Positions 20,001 through 28,508 of a stretch of 64,000 nucleotides of DNA are shown here, piece by piece. Source of the DNA: Aerococcaceae bacterium zg-252 (GTDB lineage Bacteria > Bacillota > Bacilli > Lactobacillales > Aerococcaceae); the NCBI GenBank assembly GCA_016237705.1, contig CP066204.1, forward strand, positions 1,188,001 through 1,252,000, read 5' to 3'. The notes under the pieces were generated by a model that did no database searches, was not told the DNA's origin, and saw nothing but the letters and a program-made list of their open reading frames with translations. The position numbers and the translations under genes were made by a program. Position 1 is the stretch's first letter, and each line of letters begins with the position of its first letter.

Positions 20001-22716
20001 AATTGAACGTATAAGTATAATCGTCCAACTGTTGAACTGTTTCTTCAATCGGATCCATTGCAAACACACCTGGCGTAACAGTCAATTCAACAAACTTAAC
20101 CTTTGTTTTATCGCCTAATTTCGCTACAACTGGAACAGTATATACACCTTCAATCAATCCTCTACCCGAAATAGTATTTGTGGTACTATCATAACGTGTT
20201 CCACGTGGTAATTTTGAAGTATCAACTTCCACAGTCGCTCCTTGTGTATAGGTGATAACCATATTTTCAAAGCTATCTCCTTCTTTTACCGTCTGCTTAG
20301 CATTGGATACTTCTAAATCCAACTCAATCTCTGGGCTTGGTTGTACTTCATAGGTAAAGGTAGTTGATGTTACCGATGTTGTCCCTTCTGCATTTTTATA
20401 AGTCACAATCACTTTAGCCGTTTGATTTTCTGCAGTTCGTAAAATACCCGAACCTTCTAAAGTTGAATTAGCATTATTTCCAGTGATATAGGCATAATCA
20501 TTTCCTGTCTCAACCTTGATGTCCGTAATAGTACTGCCACCTTCAAGACTAACAGGTATTGGAGCGAATGTTTCTCCTTCTTTCCACACTTGGTGTTTAA
20601 TAGGATTGATCACATCAGTTACTTCAAAGTTAAAACTACGTGTTGGAGCATTATCTCCAAAGTGCCCATCAATAGCCTTAACTTCAAACGTATAGATACC
20701 TGGAGCTAGTTTTTTACCTTCTTCTTTAACTACTTCTCCCGATTCAGTTACCGTAATTCCTTCTGGTAAAGAAACTAAACCAATTCTCGCATTATCCTTA
20801 TTTTTAGCAACCGTTCCAATCACTTGACGTTCACTAGAAGTCGGTATTGAAACACGTTTTGCCCCTTCTGGAAGTGTATCCGCATTTCCGATAAAGCGAA
20901 CATCAGCATTAGTTAACGCACCGTCTTGAGAACGCTCAATCGTCTTAAAGTCCAAACGGAAATTCTTTTCCAATCCTAGATTATCCACGACTTTAAAGGT
21001 TACAAAATAGTCTCCGGCAACGTCTGGTAACTCTGTAAATTGCACAATATATGGCGTATTATATGTACTCCAATAATGCTCTTGCCTAGTCTCTTCATGT
21101 GCTCCATTCTCATCATTAACAGTCTCAGTATAAGTTCTAGTCCCTGAATGCGGAGTATAATAAATATCAGAATTCAATTTAGATAAATCTTTAAGGGCTA
21201 TTTTAACCTTATCTGACCCACCTGTTTGCTCAAATTTAGCAATTGACAGGTGATTCTTAGGGAATGTTTCTAAAGCATCTAAGGATTCTAATTGAAATAG
21301 AGCATCATATTGTCTTGTATTTTCAGTTGCTTCAGCAACTGTTCCGTCTGGAATATAGTAACCAAATGGAGTAACGGTAACTTCAATTCCCCCATAAGTT
21401 AAGTTAGTCGACGGCTTATTTTCTGCCTCAGAAAACTCAACAGGAAGACTACCATATCGCTTGTACTCAGCATCAGTTAGACTAGATCCAACATTTTTAA
21501 CTGGAATTCTGTGAGTTCTATCGTTTGAAAAACCTACTCCTATCACAAGATCTCGTCGTGGTACGAAACCTTTATGAGACTGAATCTTCAAGTCAGCACT
21601 AGCTTTGACATTTGAATCTGCTTTTGATACTAATCCGATTTCATACGTCCCTATTTCTACCGACGCATCTAATGTAATCGTTCCTTTAATGTAGTTTGAG
21701 ACTTTATCATACGTCAAACCAAGTTTCTTAGCGTCCTCAGTCAAATCAAGGTCATCTGGATTAATACGAGTCGTTCCCATTTTGTATAAAAGTTCAACTG
21801 TATCTCCATTTTTAGTGACAGTATAATCGGGATTTCCGTAATCGTTAAAACGATTATTTCCCCAATAACGCTCAATTGTAATATAAGGCCCATCATTAGT
21901 CGGTGTCATCAAGTGAGCACGGAAATCTGGTCCCTCATTCGGTCTAACTGCCTTTTCCTTATTTGCTACAACATTGAAATTTAAAATATTACGACGATTT
22001 TCAGCAACAGTAGCTGTAATTGTAGCTAATTGATCTTCAACCAAACGATAACCGATTACTTCAGCTGCAGTTTCCGTTACTTCGGTTGTTGCTGGTTTCT
22101 CAGTTGTACGAATAGCTACTGATTTAATTTCTGTATGAACAATCTTATTCGTTTCAACATCGGTATAAATAACTTTATATACGATACCTGTCGCACGCTC
22201 GTCAACACTCACTTCTGGGACAGTTGTTGTTTCAGAAACAATGGATTCTTCAGCGACAACTGGCTGGTTCTTATTCGAACTGTTTGTTTCAGTTTCCACT
22301 GACTCAGTTTCACTTGCTAATGTTTCTTCCGTTTTTTCTAACTCAGTTCCATTTGCTGATGTTTCTTCCGTTTTTTCTAACTCAGTTTCATTTACTAGCA
22401 TTTCTTCCGTTTCCACAGCAGACACATCAGCTACAGTTTCTTCTGATGTTTCTTCATTTGAAATAGGTTCAGCCACTACTTCTGCTGCATCTTCTTCAGC
22501 GGCTACTTCGCTTGTTGGTATCTCTTCAACATACGCATTACTCTCTACAACCGTTTCGACATTAGACGGATTAAATTCTTCCGTTTCAGCAGATACAATT
22601 TGTGGTAAAATAACTGCCGAACCCACCACCCCAATGGCTGATGCTGCCACTACTGTCTGCAATTTTTTATTATACTTCTTTTGATAAGCATTCTTTCTCT
22701 TACGTTTATGTTTCAT
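17074..22716 (-). CDS. LPXTG-anchored surface protein with Ig-like, collagen-like and PKGEE repeats
   Basis: 1880 residues. A basic N terminus and hydrophobic segment (residues 21-43, cleavage likely after IVSA) lead into a Thr/Glu-rich stretch (44-170) and a MucBP/Rib-like segment (about 175-245). Several putative Ig modules follow, with recurring LPxGxxYDxxTxTISG motifs (about 650-1340). Residues about 1351-1700 are collagen-like GXY blocks broken by four near-identical units carrying GEKEGKQGTIVTI plus one diverged unit, ending ECGC. Then come 23 PKGEE-type pentapeptides (about 1706-1824), LPETG at 1846-1850, a membrane segment and RKKQEDE. Sortase should link it to peptidoglycan. It is an adhesin-like protein; its ligand is unknown. 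Confidence 0.9.
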   Translation of the reverse strand: MKHKRKRKNAYQKKYNKKLQTVVAASAIGVVGSAVILPQIVSAETEEFNPSNVETVVESNAYVEEIPTSEVAAEEDAAEVVAEPISNEETSEETVADVSAVETEEMLVNETELEKTEETSANGTELEKTEETLASETESVETETNSSNKNQPVVAEESIVSETTTVPEVSVDERATGIVYKVIYTDVETNKIVHTEIKSVAIRTTEKPATTEVTETAAEVIGYRLVEDQLATITATVAENRRNILNFNVVANKEKAVRPNEGPDFRAHLMTPTNDGPYITIERYWGNNRFNDYGNPDYTVTKNGDTVELLYKMGTTRINPDDLDLTEDAKKLGLTYDKVSNYIKGTITLDASVEIGTYEIGLVSKADSNVKASADLKIQSHKGFVPRRDLVIGVGFSNDRTHRIPVKNVGSSLTDAEYKRYGSLPVEFSEAENKPSTNLTYGGIEVTVTPFGYYIPDGTVAEATENTRQYDALFQLESLDALETFPKNHLSIAKFEQTGGSDKVKIALKDLSKLNSDIYYTPHSGTRTYTETVNDENGAHEETRQEHYWSTYNTPYIVQFTELPDVAGDYFVTFKVVDNLGLEKNFRLDFKTIERSQDGALTNADVRFIGNADTLPEGAKRVSIPTSSERQVIGTVAKNKDNARIGLVSLPEGITVTESGEVVKEEGKKLAPGIYTFEVKAIDGHFGDNAPTRSFNFEVTDVINPIKHQVWKEGETFAPIPVSLEGGSTITDIKVETGNDYAYITGNNANSTLEGSGILRTAENQTAKVIVTYKNAEGTTSVTSTTFTYEVQPSPEIELDLEVSNAKQTVKEGDSFENMVITYTQGATVEVDTSKLPRGTRYDSTTNTISGRGLIEGVYTVPVVAKLGDKTKVKFVELTVTPGVFAMDPIEETVQQLDDYTYTFNLPKGVTITNDWVFHRLPAGLTYNRETNTISGTPERPGESTFEINYRQTKTVLGREINRDATSTFKITVTPRPLEVTAEDRTVQVLDKMQDIKITATEGAKIELRSYLPEGLQYDPETQTISGTPERITYGENGTTIQIVAYYPGAESGTRVTKDINIKVTPLPVTVDATPKEQTVDLGTAMESIVISPSEHANISLWTPYSDVSEENIDAAVFSEYGIHYDPKTKTLFGTPSKLGNFNLVFQAANPEDLGGAVAKTTVSFSVVDDSLDLSLSRPIQTVWKGSSIRDAVIMHTEGATLTVDKTMLPDGITYDETTKTFSGKPGVSGTFEIPVTLTNARGTKTKSVIFDLTVLELPENTNSVQSADPSINKVIEGETSVSGKGQPNATVEVRLPNGEIKSVTVGEDGTWLIENVPAFEKGQSVTVKQTETDKTPSDAINATAVPVITQGDKGEDGAPGQNGMDGKDGLPGRDGVDGKDGKTPTVTATRGEKEGKQGTIVTIINGNGESVETFIPDGEKGDKGEDGAPGRDGVDGKTPTVTATRGEKEGKQGTIVTITNGDGEEVETFIPDGEKGDKGEDGAPGQNGMDGKDGLPGRDGMNGQDGKTPTITTTRGEKEGKQGTIVTITNGNGESVETFIPDGEKGDKGEDGAPGRDGNDGLPGRDGVDGQDGKTPTVTATRGEKEGKQGTIVTIINGNGESVETFIPDGEKGDKGEDGAPGRDGNDGLPGSDGVDGKDGKTPTIETITGKDSESNEGYWIIITDGNGKEISRTFVKNGKDGRDGVDGRDGKDGECGCDNPLKPENEQPKDEQPKGEEPKGEEPKGEEPKGEDPKGEEPKDEEPKGEEPKGEEPKGEEPKGEQPKGEEPKGEEPKGEEPKDEQPKGEGPKGEQPKGEEPKGEEPKGEEPKGEEPKDEEPKGNEPSQPNEDTPESLKVQSSKVMSLPETGEKETPYFITGAALMLLLMAGALVRKKQEDE
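17245..17600. repeat. 15-bp tandem repeat encoding PKGEE units
   Basis: About 23 copies of a 15-bp unit, on the plus strand resembling CCTTTCGGTTCTTCG, encode PKGEE, PKGEQ, PKDEE and similar pentapeptides in the wall-spanning part of the LPXTG protein. Copy number should vary by slippage. Long open frames on the opposite strand here are by-products of the repeat. Confidence 0.9.
17780..18665. repeat. long direct repeats encoding collagen-like blocks
   Basis: Four nearly identical units of roughly 165-210 bp, each encoding a KTPT...GEKEGKQGTIVTI...ETFIPDGEKGDKGEDGAPG block, plus one diverged copy at the 3' end. They differ in the number of GXY triplets between units. The high DNA identity suggests recent duplication or recombination. 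Confidence 0.85.
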
Positions 22717-22836
22717 CTTATTCTCTCTTTCTTGATTCTCATTTCACGCTCTATGTAGTCAAAATGATACATAAAACTCACTACTTCTGCTACTATTTAT
22801 AGCAAGGTAAATCGCTTTAAGAAATAACAGAATTCT

Positions 22837-22863
22837 ATTTGATTGTATCAAATCTAATTTGAT
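22837..22863. promoter_or_regulatory. three-arm operator-like array upstream of the LPXTG gene
   Basis: Three 7-bp arms in alternating orientation are spaced exactly 10 bp apart: ATTTGAT (22837-22843), ATCAAAT (22847-22853) and ATTTGAT (22857-22863), with 3-bp spacers TGT and CTA. Each adjacent pair is a perfect dyad. The array lies 121-147 bp before the start codon. The binding protein is unknown. Confidence 0.5.
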
Positions 22864-22922
22864 ATTTCTACTGTAAAACGCATTTTTATAGACAAATAGC
22901 AGATTTTATATCACAATATCAT

Positions 22923-22967
22923 AAAAAAGCCAAACCAAGAACTTTAAATTCTTGATTTGGCTTTTTT
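22923..22967 (-). terminator. Rho-independent terminator of rpoD
   Basis: Arms of 19 bp with one mismatch (22923-22941 and 22949-22967), built on GCCAAACCAAGAA and TTCTTGATTTGGC and flanked by A6 and T6. It lies 32 bp past the rpoD stop and works in either direction by sequence. Confidence 0.9.
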
Positions 22968-22999
22968 TGCTCTAGTGGCTCATCACTCACACTCTTTGA

Positions 23000-24127
23000 T
23001 TACTCTAAAAAGTCTTTCAATTGATTTGAACGGCTTGGGTGGCGTAATTTTCTTAGTGCTTTAGCTTCAATTTGTCGAATACGTTCACGAGTCACACCGA
23101 ATACTTTACCTACTTGTTCTAAGGTACGAATGTTTCCGTCATCTAAACCGAAACGTAAACGCAAAACATTTTCTTCTCGGTCAGTTAAGGTATCTAGGAC
23201 ATCTTCTAACTGCTCACGTAAAAGCGCTGATGAAGTAAACATTTCTGGACTCATTGCCCCCTCATCTTCGATAAAGTCACCTAAGTGAGAATCATCTTCT
23301 TCACCAATCGGTGTTTCCAAAGATACAGGTTCCTGAGCGATTTTTAAAATTTCACGAACTTTTTCAGTCGATAAATCCATTTCTGCTCCAATTTCTTCTG
23401 GAATTGGTTCACGCCCTAAATCCTGTAATAATTGACGTTGTACACGTACTAACTTATTAATCGTTTCAACCATGTGAACTGGAATACGGATTGTACGTGC
23501 TTGGTCAGCAATCGCACGTGTAATCGCTTGACGAATCCACCATGTTGCATACGTTGAAAATTTAAACCCTTTTGTATGGTCAAACTTTTCAACGGCTTTC
23601 ATAAGTCCCATATTTCCCTCTTGGATTAAATCTAAAAATTGCATTCCACGCCCCACATAGCGTTTAGCAATTGACACTACTAAACGTAAGTTCGCTTCAG
23701 CTAGTTCTTGCTTAGCAATTTCATCACCTTGTTGAATACGGACAGCTAACTCAATTTCTTCATCGCCACTTAATAATGGTACACGTCCGATTTCCTTTAA
23801 ATACATACGAACTGGATCGCTTACTTTCATACGAGCAGCTTCTGCACGTTCTTCAGCTGACTCCACTACTTCAACCACTTGAACTTCTTCAGCACGCATC
23901 ATCTGTTGCTTAGTTGGGCCACCGTCTTCTCCCACAACGGCAATACCACTGTCTTCAATTTTTTGAATTAATTTGTCCATTTGGTCAGCATTTAATTCAT
24001 AAGGGCTCGCAATTTTATCGGTCAATTCATCGAATAAAATTTGACCAACAATTTTTTTCTCTGCAATTAATTGTGTCACTGCTTGTTCATATTGAAGACT
24101 CAGTGCTTGTTGCTCTTTTTCAGTCAT
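23000..24127 (-). CDS. rpoD: primary sigma factor RpoD (SigA)
   Basis: 375 residues. Sigma-70 regions are in order: region 1.2 at [25 protein letters not shown], region 2 at [40 protein letters not shown] and [16 protein letters not shown], region 3, and region 4 with ITLEQVG-like [29 protein letters not shown]. The open frame runs back to 24232, but those 35 extra residues are encoded by repeat family A. The ATG at 24127 (MTEKEQQ) has AGGAG 8 bases upstream and is the real start. dnaG lies upstream, as in the rpsU-dnaG-rpoD operon, here without rpsU. Confidence 0.96.
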   Translation of the reverse strand: MTEKEQQALSLQYEQAVTQLIAEKKIVGQILFDELTDKIASPYELNADQMDKLIQKIEDSGIAVVGEDGGPTKQQMMRAEEVQVVEVVESAEERAEAARMKVSDPVRMYLKEIGRVPLLSGDEEIELAVRIQQGDEIAKQELAEANLRLVVSIAKRYVGRGMQFLDLIQEGNMGLMKAVEKFDHTKGFKFSTYATWWIRQAITRAIADQARTIRIPVHMVETINKLVRVQRQLLQDLGREPIPEEIGAEMDLSTEKVREILKIAQEPVSLETPIGEEDDSHLGDFIEDEGAMSPEMFTSSALLREQLEDVLDTLTDREENVLRLRFGLDDGNIRTLEQVGKVFGVTRERIRQIEAKALRKLRHPSRSNQLKDFLE

Positions 24128-24139
24128 ACTATCCACTCC

Positions 24140-24256
24140 TATTCTGGCTTCAATGGGCTGAAATGACGTCCACTTCAGAAATTCCCTCTGTGTGTTTTCA
24201 ACACACTCCGGTAATTTCCTCCAGTGATTCATTTCAAAACGCCCATTGTCGCACTA
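24140..24256. repeat. repeat family A, full copy b (rpoD leader)
   Basis: About 117 bp. Nested complementary parts pair GAAATGA with TCATTTC and close on a TGTGTG/CACACA loop stem. The outer ends read TATTCTGG and CCCATTGTCGCACTAT. It begins 13 bases before the rpoD start, next to the ribosome site, and is close to copy d in front of dnaG. Confidence 0.75.
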
Positions 24257-24260
24257 TTAT

Positions 24261-24352
24261 TATTCTAGTTCGTTCAAGTTGGCTTGACGTCCACTTTACA
24301 AAACACTTAGAGTGCTTTTATAAAGTGGTTCAAGCTAAAACCCACTCACTCA
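24261..24352. repeat. repeat family A, variant copy c (rpoD leader)
   Basis: Starts TATTCTAGTTCGTTCAAGTTG and carries GGCTTGACGTCCACTT, with the complementary AAGTGGTTCAAGC near the far end. It is the partner of copy b, matching the pair d and e before dnaG. Confidence 0.65.
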
Positions 24353-24407
24353 AACTGCGATTGACATCTTTATTGATTTGATACTTGTTTATTTATATAT
24401 TATCTTA

Positions 24408-26246
24408 TTATTTTTTTAATAAGCGTGCAAGCCTTAAAATGTGATCCATTGCCTCTTTAGCATCGACCATACGTTGTTCTCTAGAATATTGCACAAAACG
24501 TTCTTTCCATTCTCGCATTTCTTGTTCTAAAAACTCTGTTTGAATCACATTGAAACAATCTCGCATCACTTGTTCATGGTATTCCAATAACTGAGCATCC
24601 CACATAATTGATAAATAGAGTTGTTGAACGGCACTATCTTCAATCAAATGAGCGACATCTAACAAAGGCAATGGCAAACTTTTATCATAATAATCTCTTT
24701 CTAACTCAAAAAATAAATTTTGAGCCACTTCATGATAAAAAATCGGTGTTGGATTATACATTGCTAAATAATCCCATGCATCTTGATGAAAAATCAGTAA
24801 TTGAAAAATCAGTTTCTCTGCCTCATAAGCACGTTTGGATTGAACTTCAAAACCAAACGATTCCACTTCTGACGGCAAAGGAACTTGTGTATCCACATAA
24901 TAATGTGGTGTATCGTGATGTTCATAATGCTCGTGCTTAACCCCACCACGCTGACGTGCTACTTGTTCCTTAATCAAATGCGGTGATAAACCAAATTCTT
25001 GACTTAAATCTTGAATCCTTAATTCTTGTTCAATCGGCGAATCAATCGTAGCAATCAGTTTGACAATTTGCTCAATATACTGTGCCACTTGATGATCGTC
25101 ATTCAATTGATATTGTTGTTTTAAAAACTGCTTTTGAAATTCAAAACGATTGCTCGCTTGTTGAATGAGTTGTCGAAAGGCAGCTTCACCATGCAATTGC
25201 AACCACTCATCTGGATCTTTGCGATTCGGTATCATCACACTTTTAAATGTCTGCTGCTGAAACGCTGTACTCATTTCAAAAGCACGATTTGTCGCTTTCT
25301 GACCAGCTTCATCGCCGTCAAACACGAAAACAATTTCTTGTGCCATTTTACTTAATTGTGCCAAATGATTTTCAGTTAAACTCGTTCCCATTGTGGCAAC
25401 TGCATGATGAAAGCCATATTGGTCAAGGCGAATCACATCCATAAAGCCCTCGCAAACCAATACTTGTTTTAATTGCCGAATCGGTAAGCGAGCTAGGTCA
25501 AGATTAAACAACAACTGATTTTTTTGAAACACGGCGGTATCCGGTGAATTTAGATATTTAGCATCACTGAATCCCTCTTGGTATACACGTCCTGAAAATC
25601 CAACAACTTTACCTTGTGCATTACGCAAAGGAAAAATCAAACGCTGATGAAATCGGTCGACCAATTCACCATTATCTCTTGCATAAAAGATTCCACTGTT
25701 GATTAACTGCTCATCATTAAATCCCTCATTATGCAAATATTGATACAATGTTTGCGAATTTTCCGGCGACAAGCCCACTTGAAATCGCTCTAAAACTTGA
25801 TTATCTAATTGACGTTGGTGCAAATAATGTAATCCGGCTTCACCATTGGTGGTTTCCATTAAATAATAATGATAAAAATTCGTTGCTTTTTCATGAATAG
25901 CGAGTAAATCGTGTTGTGCCTGTTGCTTAGCATTGGATTGACTCGTCCATTTCTCATCAAGGGTAACATTCGCAAATTCAGCAGCTTTTTGAATCGCTTC
26001 TGGGAAACTAATCCCTTCAATTTCTTGTAGAAATGAGAAAACATTGCCCCCACGTCCACAACTAAAACATTTATAAATTTGCTTGCCACTATGGATTGAA
26101 AAAGACGGATTACGATCTTCGTGAAAAGGACAGGAACAGGTATAATTTTGTCCACGCTTGGTCAATTGAACATATTGACTAATGACATCGACAATATCCG
26201 TCTTCTCTCGTACTTCACGAATTACTTCTTCTGGAATATATCCCAT
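24408..26246 (-). CDS. dnaG: DNA primase
   Basis: 612 residues. The CHC2 zinc-binding domain is at the N terminus (CPFHEDRNPSFSIHSG, then YKCFSCGRGGNVFSF). The catalytic TOPRIM part follows with VCEGFMDVIRL and VFVFDGDEAGQKAT, and the C-terminal DnaB-interacting part is present. It makes the RNA primers for replication. The frame extends to 26294, but the ATG at 26246 (MGYIPEEV) has AGGAGG in place and the extra 16 residues come from repeat copy d. Upstream neighbour is engB, downstream rpoD. Confidence 0.96.
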   Translation of the reverse strand: MGYIPEEVIREVREKTDIVDVISQYVQLTKRGQNYTCSCPFHEDRNPSFSIHSGKQIYKCFSCGRGGNVFSFLQEIEGISFPEAIQKAAEFANVTLDEKWTSQSNAKQQAQHDLLAIHEKATNFYHYYLMETTNGEAGLHYLHQRQLDNQVLERFQVGLSPENSQTLYQYLHNEGFNDEQLINSGIFYARDNGELVDRFHQRLIFPLRNAQGKVVGFSGRVYQEGFSDAKYLNSPDTAVFQKNQLLFNLDLARLPIRQLKQVLVCEGFMDVIRLDQYGFHHAVATMGTSLTENHLAQLSKMAQEIVFVFDGDEAGQKATNRAFEMSTAFQQQTFKSVMIPNRKDPDEWLQLHGEAAFRQLIQQASNRFEFQKQFLKQQYQLNDDHQVAQYIEQIVKLIATIDSPIEQELRIQDLSQEFGLSPHLIKEQVARQRGGVKHEHYEHHDTPHYYVDTQVPLPSEVESFGFEVQSKRAYEAEKLIFQLLIFHQDAWDYLAMYNPTPIFYHEVAQNLFFELERDYYDKSLPLPLLDVAHLIEDSAVQQLYLSIMWDAQLLEYHEQVMRDCFNVIQTEFLEQEMREWKERFVQYSREQRMVDAKEAMDHILRLARLLKK

Positions 26247-26260
26247 GTCCTTTCCCCTCC

Positions 26261-26379
26261 TATTCTGGTTCCAATGGGCTGAAATGACATCCACTTCAGA
26301 AAATCCCTCTGTGTGTTTTCAACACACTGCGGGATTTTCTTCCAGTGATTCATTTCAAAACGCCCATTGTCACACTATT
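26261..26379. repeat. repeat family A, full copy d (dnaG leader)
   Basis: Near-identical to copy b across its whole length, including GAAATGACATCCACTTCAGA, the TGTGTGTTTTCAACACAC loop stem and the CCCATTGTCACACTATT end. It lies just upstream of the dnaG ribosome site. Confidence 0.75.
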
Positions 26380-26380
26380 T

Positions 26381-26499
26381 TATTCTGGTTCGTTCGGGTT
26401 GGCTTGACGTCCACTTCAAAAATCTCCTCTGTGCGTTTCTCGCACGTCGTCGATTTTTTCCAGTGATTCAAGCCAGGATACCCTCTCTCTCACTATTTT
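26381..26499. repeat. repeat family A, variant copy e (dnaG leader)
   Basis: Starts TATTCTGGTTCGTTCGGGTT, carries GGCTTGACGTCCACTTCAAA and ends CCTCTCTCTCACTATTTTA. GGCTTGA pairs with TCAAGCC. It lies between the engB stop and copy d. Confidence 0.7.
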
Positions 26500-26503
26500 A
26501 TAA

Positions 26504-27097
26504 TTACACTTCTTCATCTAAAATTGCTTCAATAACTTCCCAAATATCAGCTGCTCCTTCTCCTGTTTCAGCTGAGAATGGAAATAAGGCGTCCGTTGTC
26601 GGTAAATCTAATGCTTTCTTATATATTGATAAGTGCTTATTCCACTGACTTTTCTTAATTTTATCGGTCTTCGTTAAAATAATCGCATATGGAATATCAG
26701 CTTCTTCTGCGAAATCTTTCATTGCAATATCTAATGCCGTTGGTTCATGTCGAAAATCCATTAGTAAAAATAAGACTTTAACATTCTCTCGTTGCGTTAA
26801 ATATTCTTCAATCATCGCACCCCAACGAGCACGATCTTTCTTAGACACTCGTGCATAACCATAACCTGGTACGTCCACAAAGCGAAAACTATCATTAATC
26901 GCATAAAAATTTAATGTCTGAGTTTTACCAGGCTGACTAGAAGTACGAGCTAAGCCTTTACGATTAATCATTTTATTGATAAAAGAAGATTTCCCCACAT
27001 TTGACCGTCCTGCTAGTGCAATTTCAGGCAGATGATCTTGTGGATATTGCTTAGGGCCAACGGCACTCATCACAATTTCTGCTTTTGTTACCTTCAT
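26504..27097 (-). CDS. engB: ribosome-biogenesis GTPase EngB/YsxC
   Basis: 197 residues. The GTPase motifs are clear: G1 GRSNVGKSS (residues about 31-39), G3 DVPGYG, G4 LTKTDK and G5-like PFSAETGEG. EngB assists assembly of the 50S subunit and is essential in many bacteria. It follows clpX by 12 bases, the order clpX-engB seen widely in Firmicutes, and has a leader pair of repeats between it and dnaG downstream. Confidence 0.95.
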   Translation of the reverse strand: MKVTKAEIVMSAVGPKQYPQDHLPEIALAGRSNVGKSSFINKMINRKGLARTSSQPGKTQTLNFYAINDSFRFVDVPGYGYARVSKKDRARWGAMIEEYLTQRENVKVLFLLMDFRHEPTALDIAMKDFAEEADIPYAIILTKTDKIKKSQWNKHLSIYKKALDLPTTDALFPFSAETGEGAADIWEVIEAILDEEV

Positions 27098-27109
27098 TTT
27101 ATCACCTCA

Positions 27110-28357
27110 CTACGCTAATTTTTTATTGCGTTTACCAAAATAAGCCGGCTCTTCGATACCTTCGATACTTGCTGCTGTAATCACAACTTTTTTAACATCT
27201 TCACGGCTCGCTGCATCGAACATCACGTCTAACATGACATTTTCAATAATTGAACGCAAACCACGTGCTCCTGTTTCACGCTCTATCGCTTTTTTCGCAA
27301 TTAAACGTAATGCGTCCTCTTCAAACTCAAGTTTCACATCATCTAATTCCAATAATTTTTGATATTGCTTTACAAGTGCATTTTTCGGCTCAGTTAAAAT
27401 TGACACCAAATCGTCTTCAGTTAATTTTTCTAACGCAGCCATAATTGGTAAACGACCGATAAATTCTGGAATTAAACCGAATTTCAATAAATCTTCCGGT
27501 GTAATTTGTTGCATCAAACTAGCGTTCGGATCAACTTTACCATTATTGCTACCGAAACCGATAACTTTACTTCCTAGACGTTCTTTTACCATGGTTTCGA
27601 TACCGTCAAAAGCACCACCAACGATAAATAAGATTTGACTTGTATCCAATTTTAAAAACTCTTGGCTCGGATGTTTACGACCACCTTTTGGTGGAATATT
27701 CGCTTCAGTACCCTCTAAAATTTTAAGTAAAGCTTGTTGTACTCCCTCGCCACTTACATCACGAGTAATTGAAACATTTTCCGATTTGCGAGCAATTTTA
27801 TCAATCTCGTCTACATATATAATTCCTTTTTCAGCACGTGCTAAATCATAATCGGCTGCTTGAACGAGTTTTAATAAAATATTTTCTACGTCTTCTCCGA
27901 CATAACCTGCTTCTGTTAAAGTTGTAGCATCAGCAATCGCAAATGGTACATTTAATAATCTCGCTAAACTTTGTGCTAAAAACGTCTTTCCAGAACCTGT
28001 TGGTCCAATTAAACAAATATTGCTTTTTTGTAATTCTATTTCATCGTCCTTATCTTGATGATGATTAATTCGCTTGTAATGATTGTATACAGCCACTGCT
28101 AACGATTTTTTTGCTTCTTTTTGTCCAATAACATACTGATCCAAAACTTCCATAATTTGAGACGGTTTTAATACTTGAAATGACCCTACTTGTCCACGGT
28201 GTCCCATTTCTTCATCTATAATCGTTTGACATAATTCTACACATTCATCACAGATAAACACATCAGGCCCTGCGATAATTTTATTTACCTCATCTTGAGA
28301 TTTCCCACAAAATGAGCAATAATAATCATTATTTCGACGATTTACTCGACTACTCAA
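27110..28357 (-). CDS. clpX: ClpX, ATP-dependent Clp protease unfoldase
   Basis: 415 residues. The N-terminal zinc finger ([11 protein letters not shown], then CDECVELC) is followed by the AAA+ core: Walker A GPTGSGKT, Walker [12 protein letters not shown], the pore motif in GYVGEDVE and the IGF loop around VIGFGSNNG that docks ClpP. It unfolds tagged or specific proteins for ClpP. The start codon is TTG with AGGAGG 7 bases upstream; there is no ATG before the zinc finger. A stable leader hairpin precedes it (28396-28456). Confidence 0.95.
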   Translation of the reverse strand: MSSRVNRRNNDYYCSFCGKSQDEVNKIIAGPDVFICDECVELCQTIIDEEMGHRGQVGSFQVLKPSQIMEVLDQYVIGQKEAKKSLAVAVYNHYKRINHHQDKDDEIELQKSNICLIGPTGSGKTFLAQSLARLLNVPFAIADATTLTEAGYVGEDVENILLKLVQAADYDLARAEKGIIYVDEIDKIARKSENVSITRDVSGEGVQQALLKILEGTEANIPPKGGRKHPSQEFLKLDTSQILFIVGGAFDGIETMVKERLGSKVIGFGSNNGKVDPNASLMQQITPEDLLKFGLIPEFIGRLPIMAALEKLTEDDLVSILTEPKNALVKQYQKLLELDDVKLEFEEDALRLIAKKAIERETGARGLRSIIENVMLDVMFDAASREDVKKVVITAASIEGIEEPAYFGKRNKKLA

Positions 28358-28395
28358 TTGATTTCCTCCTTGCTCAATAATCTATATATACTGGC

Positions 28396-28456
28396 GAAAC
28401 AGGGTTGCATCATCTACTAGCCATTGACATAGTTGACTGACTGCAAGCCCTGTTTC
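28396..28456. promoter_or_regulatory. inverted repeat in the tig-clpX interval
   Basis: GAAACAGGGTTGCA (28396-28409) pairs with TGCAAGCCCTGTTTC (28442-28456), one bulged base. On the minus strand it would fold in the clpX leader or after tig. No T run follows on that strand, so an intrinsic terminator for tig is doubtful; a partial terminator, processing site or leader structure is possible. Confidence 0.5.
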
Positions 28457-28508
28457 TATTTTACCTTATTTATTGTATCAAACGCTAATATTTAGCTTAT
28501 TGATACCC

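Noticed and set aside
24128-24232. 35-residue N-terminal extension of RpoD
   Set aside because: It is encoded by repeat family A. The same kind of extension occurs in DnaG, and the ATG at 24127 has the proper ribosome site and the family N terminus.
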